Shown: positions 44,350 to 55,950, numbered from the stretch's first letter. The stretch is 64,000 bases of DNA from Maratus speciosus (GCA_963932465.1 OZ010787.1:30198087-30262086), one strand, 5' to 3'. The notes: generated from the letters alone by a model not told the origin. Translations and numbers: made by a program.

Positions 44350-45067
44350 CCCTTTAGTGCGCAGCTTTGCATAAAGGCAAACAACAACGTTTTAAATTTA
44401 ATAGATTTTTTATTCGTATATAACTAATTTACACCAGAAAATTAAAACAGTTATATTTGCTTTAAATAATAGCAGATTTTAAATAAAGCAAAAGTAACAA
44501 ATAATTAACTTTCTGGTCTAAAGTCCGATTCTTCGGACTGCGTAATATCTAGAACGTATTATATCATGGGAATTAACACAAGAACCGCCATAGTGGTCAA
44601 TGACCACTGGTCATTTTGACCGGTGCCTAATAAAAATACTTCGATTCGAACCAGAAATTTCTTTCTAAAATAAGTTAAATATGTACCACAGAGAAACAAG
44701 TTAAATAAATAAGTTAGATAGTTTTTAATAAAACTCCTGTTGTAAAATATTTTTATAACACTTGAATAAAATTTCCGGCGTTTCCAGTGTTAAAGGTTTA
44801 AAGGTTAAGCTCTGTAAAATAAATAATTACATAAAGTAAGGTATTTAGAGACATACTAAAATATTTACTAATGTGCAATATTTTAGAGTAAAACAGCCAC
44901 ACGACATTAGATTTTACTTGTATAGCAGATATGCAACAGAAGAACAGATTGACGTATTACATGGAAAATGTATCTCTGAACTTTTTCATTATTTTTTTGT
45001 GTAATGCACCTTTCAGAGAATCATATATAATTTTTTCGAAACAAAATGAAAATCGCGCAATTAAGGG
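44350..45067. mobile_element. TTAA-flanked element (family E), copy 1, 718 bp
   Basis: TTAA at 44346-44349 and 45068-45071. Left CCCTTTAGTGCGCAG; right-end inverse CCCTTAATTGCGCG. TTTGCATAAAGGCAAA (44366-44381) and a perfect stem AGTCCGA/TCGGACT (44522-44539) lie inside. It contains a nested MITE. Copy 2 is at 56731-58769. Confidence 0.8.
44577..44789. mobile_element. TTAA-flanked MITE nested in family E, 213 bp
   Basis: TTAA at 44573-44576 and 44790-44793; ends CACAAGAACCGCC and GGCGTTTCCAGTG. The palindrome AGTGGTCAATGACCACT is at 44592-44608. Family E copy 2 reads GGGAATTAAAGCG at the same point with no insertion. Confidence 0.88.
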
Positions 45068-45179
45068 TTAAAAATTTGATTGGCAGAGTACTTCTATTAG
45101 TAAAATTCTGAATTTATTGAACGACACAAGAATTTACAAACAATTTTCCAATATTCTGGTGACATTTTGGCATTTACAG

Positions 45180-45350
45180 CTCTCGCACTGGTCCGTTTAT
45201 AGAAAACCAGTATTTTCTAAGAAAAAAAATCATGTTAGGTTTTTGCAACAAATGCAACAAAAACGCTTTTCGATGTAAGTTTCCACTAAAATGATAAAGA
45301 AGATTTTACTTTTTAAAAAAGTGGTTTCATAAAACGGACCGAGTGGGAAC
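45180..45350. mobile_element. Palindromic MITE
   Basis: Left CTCGCACTGGTCCGTTTAT with AAAACCAGTATTTT; right arm AAAGTGGTTTCATAAAACGG then ACCGAGTGGGAAC. A foldback of about 170 bp, family not otherwise seen here. Confidence 0.6.
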
Positions 45351-45500
45351 CTTGCATATAGGTACTAAAATTAAGACATACAAAAATGAACCACAGCCTC
45401 TCAAGAGGAGTAATACAAACAGTAATGCCTTGAAGAAATCTTCCTCATATTCAGCTATTGCATAGGTGATAAAACTTGTTACTATTATCATGACATTTCG

Positions 45501-45651
45501 CATAGCTGCCAACATTTACGCTTTTTTGCTACCTCTAAAATTTAGTAGAAATTTTCGCATTCTTGAATCGTGAGGTATCACCGATTAAATAAGACAATAT
45601 TTACTATAAAAGTTTAGTGGTAAGATTAAAGCGTAACAGTTGGCAGCTATG
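45501..45651. mobile_element. Palindromic MITE (family I), 151 bp
   Basis: CATAGCTGCCAACATTTACG at the left and GCGTAACAGTTGGCAGCTAT at the right, with CTAAAATTTAG and its inverse arms inside. Confidence 0.8.
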
Positions 45652-45695
45652 GATTTAGACTCTTTGACCTTTGATTTTTGTTACCTTTTTACCTC

Positions 45696-45955
45696 TTAAC
45701 CCTCGCGCTCGTGACTTTCACGGGTCGCTTAGTTTACTTGTAGCTCAAGTCTAGGATTTTTTTTTATTCTGATTATTTGATTAGAACTAGTTTTTTTTTT
45801 TTTTAAATAGTGCAATTGCTTTTATTCCTGCATCCTTTTATCTGCCGTTAAATAAGGTGAATATATCTACTTTTAAAAAGTGGTGGCAATTAAACAAACT
45901 CAATTTAAAAAAAAAAGTTCCCTAAACTTACCGGGCGCGATGCTTAAGGGGTTAA
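45696..45955. mobile_element. TTAA-flanked MITE (family A)
   Basis: TTAA then CCCTCGCGCTCGTGACTTTC, including palindrome CGTGACTTTCACG. The right end GCGCGATGCTTAAGGGG lies at TTAA (45952-45955). The interior AATAAGGTGAATAT and AAAGTGGTGGCAATTA match family A. Confidence 0.7.
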
Positions 45956-46893
45956 AATATGAAATATTAAAATTTAACTTCATATACTACAGACTACTGT
46001 GAGTAAAGATGTCTTAAAAAAATTTAATAGCCTTTGAAATTTTTTTGTATACAGTATTTGATTTATAGCTAAATATACCTAACGTAATGTAGAGTATAAA
46101 TCTTTCATTATAATACAGCTTAATATATTTTTGAAATCAAGACCCTTCTTATTTTTTAATTAACCGAATGAAAATAACTCGACTAGATAAATGAGTTACT
46201 CAACATTTCTAAAATTGTAATAAATGTCATCAATGTTTTCTATGCAATATATTTTTGTTATTTATACTGTATTGCATTTATTTAAAAATTATACCAAAAA
46301 TATTTTTAAAGAATAACTTTGTCTTTTAATGAAAGAAATAATTAAAATAACAGTAAATGAATTAAACAGTAATATCATTAGTTGTTTGTAATTAATGTTT
46401 TTTCTTGAAAACTCTAACAAAATTTGGTACGAGTTTTTGACACGTTAATTGAAATTAATTTTTCTTTCAATTTTAATTTTCTCGTATATAATTAAAATTT
46501 GTCATTTCAGTTCTTAAAAAGTAATTGATCTAAATTATTACAAACTGCAAAGTTACATTCCGATAATTAAAAAAAAACACCTCTGTACACAAGATTTATA
46601 TAAAGAACGTGTTATAAAGAACTCTCCAAAAAAGAAAATAATAATAATAATAATAATTCTCTAAGGATATTCTCACCGCCAAACCCGCTAACTTTTGACA
46701 AATTTCTTAATTGACTTTTGTTCGGGAAAGCACGAAATTAGCATGTTCTCTTATTCGGAATCTATGCAATCTAACGGCTTTTTCTGCTTTTCGGTAAAGG
46801 AAGTGGATCTTTTAGAAAATGCTGTCAAAGTGGGTGTTTTCAACAGAATTTCCGAACAGGAAAGACGGATAAATGAAAACTACAGTCATGAGT
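45956..46893. other. No gene recognised
   Basis: Very AT-rich. A 66-codon ORF at 46695-46895 has no recognisable motif. Confidence 0.35.
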
Positions 46894-47066
46894 AGTGTTG
46901 CCGGTGTCTCGCGTAAAACGGTGCTGCAAATGCTCTGGATACCATTATTTTAAAATAACTTTCTTCGCCTTATCTAATGGCATATTTATCTGTGATTAAA
47001 CAAGGCGAAATAAACTGTAAGAAATTAATGGTGACCAGAGCATTTCGAGCCACGATTTATCACTAG
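46894..47066. mobile_element. Palindromic MITE (family G)
   Basis: AGTGTTGCCGGTGTCTCGCG at the left; ATGCTCTGGATACCATTA pairs with TAATGGTGACCAGAGCAT. Core TTCGCCTTATCTAAT with ATTAAACAAGGCGAA. A copy is at 55461-55648. Confidence 0.65.
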
Positions 47067-47262
47067 AACGCCCTGATGGAGTCGATCCGACTCCGACCAT
47101 ATGATTAAATGTCAATTGGTACCAGAAATTCTTTCATAAAATAAGTTAAATTCACAACAGGCAGATTTACGTTAAATAAATCAGTCAAATAATATTAAAT
47201 AAAAATTTTGGTTTCAAATATTTTTATGAAACTTGAGCAAAATTTCCGGGCGTTCTAGTGTT
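47067..47262. mobile_element. TTAA-type MITE, 196 bp
   Basis: Ends CTAGAACGCCCTG and GGGCGTTCTAGTG; TTAA at 47263-47266, the left TTAA lost. Stem GGAGTCG/CGACTCC at 47078-47094. It is inverted relative to the relative at 1386-1548. Confidence 0.7.
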
Positions 47263-47636
47263 AAGCGGGAAACATGGAAACAGTACTCATGAGATAACAA
47301 TCGCTAATAACTCAACAAGTAATACACTTATAGGAAAATGGAGAAAACTTTTGATTCCAAATCCCTTTAATAGTTTTGCCTGCAAGTGTCATTTTTCCGT
47401 TTAAAATGAGTCAGTGTATGCGTCATAAAGCATAGCGTGGTAGAGTGTGGAAAAATGCTTTTTTAGAACACCATTAACAAGCTGACGAGCGAAATAAGTG
47501 ATATGTTTACAAGATTGTTCATAAGTTTTGTGAAAACATTTTTGTATATTTTTAGAATTTGGAAAACACTTGAAATTGAACAGTTGAATAGAAGAATTTT
47601 TTTCCACTGTCTCAGTTACTGGTACTCAATACACTA
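47263..47636. other. No gene recognised
   Basis: No repeat or coding evidence. Confidence 0.35.
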
Positions 47637-47795
47637 CATTGTTGCCAGTAGCCTATTTTTTTATTCAGATTTCTTGATTGCCACCAGTTTTTTAAAATAC
47701 GAAAGTTCGCATTATTTAATGACACATTAAATAAGGCGAAAAGAAGTAGGATTTACAATTTCAAAAAGTGGTGTCAATCAAAAATCTAAATAAAC
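47637..47795. mobile_element. Palindromic MITE (family F)
   Basis: TTGCCAGTAGCC at the left, then CAGATTTCTTGATTGCCACC mirrored by AGTGGTGTCAATCAAAAATC; core CGCATTATTTAATGAC and CATTAAATAAGGCGAA. Confidence 0.7.
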
Positions 47796-47989
47796 AAGTG
47801 GGTAAGTGCGATCACAGATCGCACTGAGGGTTTCGTTTAATATTCCTTTACAAACACTTTCTCCTTTTGCAAAATCTTTCAATTTCACATTTCGCGACCA
47901 GGGAGCGGACTCCATTCTAAACAAAGCTCTATCCGAACGAAACTCCGTTTTACAAACTATACGTAAATATATTAGTTGAAGGGATCAGG

Positions 47990-48475
47990 CCCATAGCCGT
48001 TGCCATCGAAATACTCAAGGCCGAAGGACACTAGTTGTGACGTCATCACTAGTAGACCGACTTCACACTAGTGTTGGAATTCACACCAGAAATTTTTGAA
48101 TAGCAATTTTCTTTTTTTTATTTGTGGAATATCTGTTATCTTATAAAGCAATGCTAAATATTTAAACTTACTGGTGAGAATTCGGAATCCCTAAATAAAA
48201 ATTCAGCCACATGCGGAATGCAACACCGTTGCCTCGCTTGGCTGATTATTTATTGCAGGATTCCAAATTCTCACCAGTAAGTTGAAATAGTTAGTGTAGC
48301 TTTATTGGATTATTTATATTCAATAATAAAAAAAAAAAAATAACTGATAATTGCTATTCAAAATTTTCCGGTGTGAATTCCAACAGTAGTGAGAATTCGG
48401 TCGGTTAGTGATGACGTCACAACTCTTGTCCTCAGGCCTTGAGTACTTCGATTGCAACGCCATAGCACCCGAAAT
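47990..48475. mobile_element. Long foldback element, about 485 bp
   Basis: The left arm includes GTTGCCATCGAAATACTCAA, TTGTGACGTCATCACTA and GGAATTCACACCAGAAATTT. The right arm has the inverses: AATTTTCCGGTGTGAATTCC, TAGTGATGACGTCACAA and TTGAGTACTTCGATTGCAAC. Arms run about 230 bp with a spacer near 48210-48240. Confidence 0.75.
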
Positions 48476-48599
48476 AGGTAGGCGCCCTGGCGGTAAAAAT
48501 TGGAACTAAAATATGTATGGTTATGGTGCATAATATGAAAGAGTGGTCAAAAGAGTGTCGGCAAAAGTTAGAAAAGTGCACCCCGGGTGAAAAGTGTGT

Positions 48600-49230
48600 A
48601 GATTAGAAAAAATTCTAAAAATACAGAAGTTAGAGCCTGGAGGGATAAATAATATAAGACTTTTTGAAATTTTTATGATTTTTCGTGTGATCGCAAGTGT
48701 TCTGTTATAAGTATGTAAAATTTCACATCTCCAACTTAATTAGGGTCTGAGTTAGAAAAATTTCTTAAAATACACATGTTAAAGCCCAAAAGGGTAAATA
48801 TAAGACTTTTTCAAAATTCTATGATTTGTCGTTTGATGTGAGGTGTTCAGATATAAGTATGCAAAATTTCAAGTCTTAAATTTAATTAGGGGCTCAGTTA
48901 GAACAAAAAATATTAAAATACACAAGTTAGAACCCAGAGGGTTAAATATAAGACATTTTCAAAATTTTATGATTTGTCGTTTGATGTGAGGTGTTCAGCT
49001 ATATTTATCCAACATTTCAAATCTTCAACTTAATTAGGGGCTCAGTTAAAAAAAAAGAGGAAATACACAAGTTAGAGCCCAGACGGGTAAATCTAAGACT
49101 TTTTAATTTTTTTATGATTTGTCGTTTGATGTGAGGCGTTCAGCTATAAGAATCCAAAATTTCAAGTCTTCAACTTAATTAAGGGCTCAATTATAATAAA
49201 AAGCTTAAAATACACAAGTTAGAGCCCATA
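48600..49230. repeat. Tandem repeat, about 146 bp x 4.2
   Basis: Units start near 48606, 48754, 48899, 49047 and 49192. Each holds AAAATACACAAGTTAGAGCC, ATAAGACTTTTT, TTTATGATTTGTCGTTTGAT, TCAGCTATAAG and CAACTTAATTAGGGGCTCAG. The fifth is cut off after about 40 bp where a transposase fragment begins. Confidence 0.88.
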
Positions 49231-49792
49231 GTGGATAAGCATGTGGCCGCGTTGCATGTGGATATTTGTTCCCCAAAGATGGAAATTGAGCGCATTAAAT
49301 ATACCCTCACGTGTAAATACTGACTCATCTGTAAATAGAATATGAGCAGTAAAGTCTGGCTGCAATACATGTTGCTGCAAAACCCACTGGCAAAAGTTCA
49401 ACCGCTTCCGGATTCAAGGTTTGTACACGTTGAAAACGGAAGGGATGAAATCGATTTTCATATAATACTCTCCAAACGGTCGGATGACTCACACCTAAAT
49501 TCTGTGCAACAGATCTTATACTTGATTCGGGCCTTTCACTCATAAAATTCAAAATAATTTCTTCCGGCTTGCACTGCGTACAGCTTCTTTCTCGCCCAGT
49601 TTCCTGTCTGCTGACGTGGAATAAACCTGTTTCAGAAAGTTGACGGTGTAAGCGCTGAAACATTCTATGATCAGGCATTCTTCTGCGAGGAAACTGCTCC
49701 TGATACATTAGTAGGGCAGCTCTGGCTTTGTCATTTGCACGACCATACATGAAATGCATGTCGACTTTTTCGGCACATGTAAAGTCTTCCAT
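49231..49792 (-). pseudogene. Truncated mariner-type (DUF4817) transposase
   Basis: This is the N-terminal half of a transposase of the same type as those at 22429 and 60723. Starting at 49792: MEDFTCAEKVDMHFMYGRAN, then QEQFPRRRMPDHRMFQRLHR (DUF4817-type helix-turn-helix), then SSIRSVAQNLGVSHPTVWRV (second helix-turn-helix) and HPFRFQRVQTL. After NPEAVE a small indel shifts the frame. In the other frame it continues MNFCQWVLQQHV, then HILFTDESVFTREGIFNALN, which holds the first catalytic Asp. Homology ends at WGTNIH, where the 146-bp tandem repeat begins. The second and third catalytic Asp regions are absent. It is therefore a frameshifted, 3'-truncated relic. Its sequence differs enough from the other two copies to be a separate lineage. 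Confidence 0.9.
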
Positions 49793-50205
49793 GACGAACG
49801 ATAGCTCAATTAAAAATGGCGATTTCTTCTACTTGAATGCATGGTATTGAACGGAGACTAGTCACGTACTGCCCTCTACCGCCAGTGGAATCAACCAAAA
49901 ACTCCATTTCTATTTTTAAAAAAATCTATTTCTCTTTTGAACTCAAAAAATTTCGATTTCATACCAAAATTTTTCCAAAGAAGAATTTTATTATTTAGTA
50001 ATTATGTAATGTCAAGAAAAGGATAGCATAAAAATTTTTTGGTATGCATGAGAAATTTTGAAAATTAAAATAGGGGCCTATTTGCTCTCCTGGTGTTTTT
50101 ACCTTAATGCGTCACTTGGTCCCATACATTCCTATACAATAAATGATTTTTACTGTGTGCTCTACCTAACCTTAAAGTTTGTACCACGAGTTTAGAAACA
50201 CCCTG
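49231..50205 (-). mobile_element. Mariner-type element, 3' half deleted
   Basis: The right end has an inward-reading CAGGGTGTTTCTAAACTCGT, with TA at 50206-50207. The left side stops inside the transposase at the junction with the 146-bp repeat, so the second TIR is missing. Confidence 0.8.
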
Positions 50206-50207
50206 TA

Positions 50208-51699
50208 TAGTTTCTGAGAATGGGCTCTGTGACTGACAGACAAACAGAGGAGTGAGATGAATAGGGTTTCGTCAGATGAACCTTAAAAATGTAGCACACT
50301 GGCAACACTGCTCGTAGGCTCTATCATTAAATAAGGAAAATATTACTTTCAGCAAGAAGCAATGAATACCACCAGTCTAAAGTAATCGTCTCCTTTTATC
50401 AAAGCATCTGTGTAAAAAGAAATCTTAGAAAATACTCAGAAACATTTTACCAACTTAATATCACTCCTGTAATTTATTCTGGTATCTAATTAAGTGTTCC
50501 CAGTATTTTCCCTAGTATCCTTGTATGATCTCGATTTTATTTTTCTAAACTTATAGAAAACCCCTAAACATTTTCTTTTATATCTCTATGAATATTTTAG
50601 AAAAAATATAAAAAAACATACCGTTTTTCACACTGACGTGATCCAATAATTTTAAATATAATGATAAAAATGGGTGTTACTGTAAGTAATTTCATATATA
50701 AACAAATGTAATAAATCAAAAATTGTATTCATATTAGGAAAGTACCCACAATTTTCAGTTTAAAGGTACCTATTGAATTTCTATAGGTTAATTTAGTGAT
50801 TACAAGTATGGGGTGATGACTTTCTCTCAGAAGTGTACAGTAACTTTTATAAAAAATACACATCCGCGTTAGCATATTGACGACCAAATCGTTTGTGAGA
50901 TCTGCTTCTTAAAACAGCAGAAGCAAAACCCTCTTCTGAAAGTTGTTCGTAAATTCGCTTGCTAGATAGGTTTCTGAAGCTTCGGCATCAGTAAATGTCT
51001 TTCAGTGTACGATTTAATAAAAAAAAAATTACAGTCTAAAAAAATATGCCATGTAAATGCCTTTTCTGTAATGGGGTTATGAATAAAGAGGAAGAAACAT
51101 ATTGCGCACTATCTGCCAGCTGGGAATGAACTGAGTAGGTTATCTCAAGATGACGGTTGTTTTTTATAATCTCATAAACAGTTTCTTATTTCCACCTGGG
51201 AAAACTTCCACCGGTAAATTTAAATGGAAAATTTCGTCTTATTTAAGCACCATATTCATGAAAAATTTCTCTCACAAGCATGGTAAAAATTTCTATTTGT
51301 TTTTAATGGCAACAGTTTGTCCAGGTATTATATATTATCACAGAAACTTACAGGAGGTATTCATGGTTGTCACAATGCGGCGGAAACGCAGCGTCTAACT
51401 ACAATCGAAGTGCACTTTATCAGTAAATGTAAATAACTATTTTTGCCATAATTTATGACTGAAATTTTTCATTAATAGAGTGTTTAAATAAGGAGTTTAT
51501 AATAAATAAAAAATAAAAGAGTGTATATAAATAAATAATGTCTTAATAATTTATATTTAAAGTTACTGGTGGAAGTTTGCCTCTGCGGTAATAAAAGCTG
51601 TTACTGTTGAAACTTCACTATTTTAACCCATTCGGGACTATCACATTATTATTAGAACTAATATAGTTGTATAATGGAGTTAGAAGGTTTCTAGTTAAG
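50208..51699. other. No gene recognised
   Basis: AT-rich. Near 50293 CACTGGCAACACTG recalls a family F end. An 82-codon ORF at 51150-51398 has no recognisable motif. Confidence 0.35.
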
Positions 51700-52195
51700 T
51701 CATATTGCGTCCCTGGTGGTGGAAGGTGGAACTAAAGAATTTTGCATGTCGCGCTGCATGCCAGGTATGCGGTGCCGAAGGCAGCGCGGACATGAGTGGA
51801 AATCTCGCACGAAAAGTGTTTTGTTTGGAACAGAATGCGCCCCCTGGTGGTGGAAGCTGGAATTAGAAGATTTTACAACGCGTGCTCAGCACGCCTGCCA
51901 TACAATGTCCGAGGTAGCGAGGATACATGTAGGAGTTTCGTTCAGAAGGTGGTTCTTTTAGAACAGAGTGCTACCCCTGCCAATATAAGGTAGAACTAAA
52001 TAATCTTGCAGCAAGTGCGCAGCACGCCTGCCCTTTTTTAGCTTGCCACAGGCAGCGGGGCACGAAGCCAGATGTTCGGTCTGTTCCAGAATCTTTTTGG
52101 GGAAAATTTCAAATGAATTCGAGGATTACATACAATTTTAAGGTTAATTTAAAGTTATTATCACGGTCATTGTAACTCCGGGCGTGTCAGCTAGT
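51700..52195 (+). repeat. Tandem repeat (about 130 bp x 3) ending CAGCTAGT
   Basis: CCCTGGTGGTGGAAGGTGGA (51713), CCCTGGTGGTGGAAGCTGGA (51842) and a diverged third copy (about 51972) are spaced 128-133 bp. Each is followed by GCGCTGCATGCC-like blocks. The segment ends GGCGTGTCAGCTAG then T (52191-52195), reminiscent of a Helitron CTRR-T end, though no clear hairpin precedes it. Confidence 0.5.
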
Positions 52196-53194
52196 AAATA
52201 ATAAAACAGAATAAATATTAGAAGACATTTTCTTTTTAAATTCAAATTATATAAAATAGATATACTGAATTTTCTTGTTAACTTCATGAAGTAGTCTCAA
52301 CAGAATTGTAATAAAGGAAGATAAGATACGAAAATAGTCCTAAAAAACATTTGTGCAACTAATTACATTTAATACTTTCTATTTTATTAAAGACTGGGTT
52401 TAATTTTATTCTTTGTGTAACTGTTTTTTTAAAGAATGCTATCACATTATTTTAAAATCTGCTGTCTAATTTTACATATTCAGCCAATGATTAAATTTAT
52501 TAAATTGTATATTATTAATAACATCCTAATATCAAACGTTAAAGAAATGCAATCGCGTATTTTTAATATGAAAAACTTGCGAGATCTTTCCATGGGAATA
52601 AATTAATAGCAATCATTATCCCTATATTTATTTTTCTCATTTTTATGATTTACATTAGTTTAATGTATTTTTTTTTTTTTATCTACACAATTTATTCTGG
52701 AAGAAATATAACTTTTCGCTTTTGGTTCATTAAAGCAATTGGTAATGAAGATCTTCATTACGTTGGCACATAAAAAATAAAAGAATTTTATCATCCTGAA
52801 AGAAACCCTGCATTTTTATGAATAGTTTTTAAGCCACGTTTTACATTAATAACAAAGATTTTATTAGAAGTAACACATGGTGATATAACATAAATAAATC
52901 ATATCGCATAACTTTTTATTTTGAGTTATCGATGTTTTTTATTTAATGTAGTTTACAAAATATGAAATAAAAAATTTAACTTAAGTGTAAAGTTTGAACT
53001 TTTTTTCATGTCTGGTGCTCAGTTAACGACACTACAGAGCCGTTAGATATATAAAACTTGTTAATTTTCCTCAAGATAAAATATTATTAGCTTCGATTCT
53101 GTGCTTACATTTTTTGAGAAGACATCAAAATTAATTCTCTGAATTAAATTATTTAATTTAAAAGTAAGAGTGCTGTTTTTTTTTTAATTTAAAA
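52196..53194. other. No gene recognised
   Basis: Very AT-rich, nothing coding. Confidence 0.35.
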
Positions 53195-54240
53195 TTAGCT
53201 GTCCCGCCCGGCGTTGCCCATTCCTTAATAATATTCTTAAATGAACCTGAAGTTTGTATAGCAGGTCTGTACCGCAAGTAGTGGGGTAGAGAAGGTGCGC
53301 ACCAGTATTTTTTAATATAAATTTTTAAGTATCTTCCTTTTGCAATTTATGGCAAAGTGTGTGTTAAGGATTTCTGTTCTAAGGATTCTTTGAGAAAGTG
53401 GTACCTGTTAGAATTAAAAAATAGTCGCCTGTGGCAGACTTGTATTTGTGGAAGGCAATGTGTATGAGGATTTATCTCATTATATGAATTTCTGAAATGA
53501 AACACATTGTTTTTATCACCATAAAAGTAATAAAATAAACTTGAGTGCTATTAAAGATTATATTAAATTGGTTATTTATAACCCTTTAATTAGCTTCTTA
53601 TACACTTTGTTTACCTCTTTCCCGAATTATCTCCACCCGCTTTTCAGTTAATGTAGTTCCGTCTTGTTTTTATTTCCGTGATTTTTATTAATTTTATTAA
53701 TTATTTATTTATAATTAGTTTACCTCCCGTTTCTTTAGCTATTTTCCAATGCTTCTTTTTTATGTACTTTATCGCAATATTTTTTTCCCTCCCAAATGAA
53801 TCTTGTTATCCCTCCACAACTTTATTTCGCCTTGGTTACATAGCATGGCCTTGAGGTGTAGAATGGATGGGAAAATACCACACACCCCTCCTTTATTCCC
53901 TTCCACCACCCCCCTTCCAAGGGGTGAAAATGGCCAATTTCGTAGAATTAACCACAATTACAGGAGGTGTAATATCTTGACCAATCGACTTAATTTTTTT
54001 TTGTACACAAGGGAACCGTGAGGATAAAAGTCGAAAAAAATACCCCCTTCCGTTCTTTTCCCGGAGTTGTACGAGTGGTCGAAATTGTGCAGCTCTTTGC
54101 CCATACTTCTAAGGACAACTAAGGACTCCTTATGGGAATGTGGCTGAACAGCGCGCTACCCAACCAACTATCTAAGAAAACTGTTGGCGTTGAGAATTAT
54201 CCAGATACGCAGCAGACTCACGTACTGCGAATTTTGATTT
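53195..54240 (-). mobile_element. Possible Helitron-like end and body
   Basis: On the minus strand the terminus reads GGGCAACGCCGGGCGGGACA, then GCTAA, then T. This resembles Helitron-type 3' ends (GC-rich short hairpin, then CTRR before T). The body to about 54240 has C-rich and G-rich patches but no ORF for a Rep/helicase. The opposite end was not found, so the right border is a guess. Confidence 0.3.
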
Positions 54241-54258
54241 AGAGTGAAATTTGACTCT

Positions 54259-54405
54259 AAAGGGCGCAGCCGGATAAGCACTGGAAACATACCTATCAAT
54301 CAAATTTCCTGATTCTTTCCCAGATGTGACTACATATCTGACAATATATTTCCCTTATTATCACCCTATAAGTATTGATATTTAGTGAGATAAAAATGTT
54401 TTTTC

Positions 54406-54441
<36 letters not shown>

Positions 54442-55457
54442 GGATTTTCTCAAAAACTGCTGCGCGGAATTTCATGCCATTAACTGAGGCTATATCGATA
54501 CAAATGATGCATAATTGATATTTTTTATAATAATTTTCTGTTTATAAAAACTGTGTGAAATAGCGAAAAAAAAATTTAAAAAAAAATCTTATGTTATGGC
54601 TATCCGAAAATTACCATTTTCTTGAAAAAATTCTCCACATGTGCCCGTATATTCTATATAAATGCCGAAAGTTTGCATTGGATACTATATATAAATATTT
54701 GCAAAAATGCATATTAAAATTAATGAAATTATTTTAAGGCGTTATTTGGGGCGGAGCTACTTAACTTCAACCTCCAAAGAATTTTTTGAACAAAGTCAGC
54801 AGACAATATGTCAACTGATGTATTTTAGTTTCCATTAAGCATATAAGACATGTTTTTCAACGCCATGTTCATTTTAATATTGACAACGTTGAGAATGTTT
54901 CTCATATGTTCATTAAAATTTAAAATACAGCAATTCTGTAATTGTTTATTCCAAAAATTCTTCGGGTGTGAAAGTTGAGTAGCTCCGCCCCAAATAACGC
55001 CTTAAAATGAATTTCAATAATTTTAATATACATTAATTTTGTAAATATTTATACATAGTACCCAACGCAAACTTTCGACATTTATATAGAATATACGGGC
55101 GCATATGGGGAATTTTTTACAAGGAAATCGTAATTTTCGGATAACCATAAGATATGATTTTTATTTTTTTTTTCGCTATTTCACACAATTTTTATAAACA
55201 GAAAAGTATACAAAAATTGCCAGTTATGCATCTTTGGTATCTATATATCCTCAATCAATGGCATGAAATTCCGAGCAGCAGTTTTTGAGAAAATTCTTTT
55301 TTTTTAAATCGAGAAAACATTTTTATCTCACTAAATATCAGTATTTATAGCGTGATAATAGGGAAATATATTGCCAGATATGTAGCCACATCTTGGGAAA
55401 AAATCAGGAAATTTGAGTGAAAGGAATGTTTCCAATGCTTATCCGGCTATGCCCTTT
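54259..55457. mobile_element. Foldback element, 1.2 kb, copy 2 (uninterrupted)
   Basis: The left arm begins AAAGGGCGCAGCCGGATAAG and the right-end inverse is AAAGGGCATAGCCGGATAAG. Arms of about 500 bp (to about 54775, and from about 54960) continue through ATCAAATTTCCTGATT, TTACCATTTTCTTG and GGCGTTATTTGGGGCGGAGC. A 29-base A tract is in the left arm. Copy 1 is at 12344-18439, and a fragment lies near 10190-10325. Confidence 0.85.
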
Positions 55458-55460
55458 ATT

Positions 55461-55648
55461 CACTAATGTTTCCAGGTGTCCGGCGTAAATCAGGGATCCA
55501 AATGCTCTGGATACCACTAATTTCTTACAGTTTATTTCACACTCTTTAATCGCAGATAATTCTGCCATTAGATAAGGCGAAGTAAATTACTCTAAAATAC
55601 TGGTACACATGGAGTCCCGATTTACTCGGGATGTCTGGCAACACTAGT
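55461..55648. mobile_element. Palindromic MITE (family G)
   Basis: CACTAATGTTTCCAGGTGTC at the left and GATGTCTGGCAACACTAGTG at the right. ATGCTCTGGATACCACTAAT and ATTAGATAAGGCGAA lie inside. It abuts the foldback element. Confidence 0.65.
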
Positions 55649-55735
55649 GGTGTGTGAGAGTCACCTCTCGAGTAGGATTGCCAGTACTGACTCCATTTTA
55701 ATTTCGAAATTTAAAATTTATGCGGGAAATTTTAA

Positions 55736-55946
55736 CCCTTTAAGGGCAAGGTACTTGCATTCATAATGTGTTGAAATAACTTAATGACACCAGTATTTAC
55801 AAGAGAATTTATTTGTAAACATGTAAAAGCATATCTTCGCGTAATTAATAAAGGTGAAATTATTCATTATAAGATTCCGGTGCGAATGTGGCAATTAGGG
55901 GTTAAAATTATGTGATGCCATGATGGCATCACTGCCCTTCAAAGGG
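55736..55946. mobile_element. TTAA-flanked MITE (family C), 211 bp
   Basis: TTAA at 55732-55735 and 55947-55950; ends CCCTTTAAGGGCAAGG and CTGCCCTTCAAAGGG. A perfect 10-bp stem, GTGATGCCAT, around one G spans 55912-55932 near the right end. Confidence 0.85.
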
Positions 55947-55950
55947 TTAA

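Noticed and set aside
53195..54240. Autonomous Helitron
   Set aside because: No Rep or helicase coding sequence and no 5' TC terminus could be seen; only a 3'-end resemblance.
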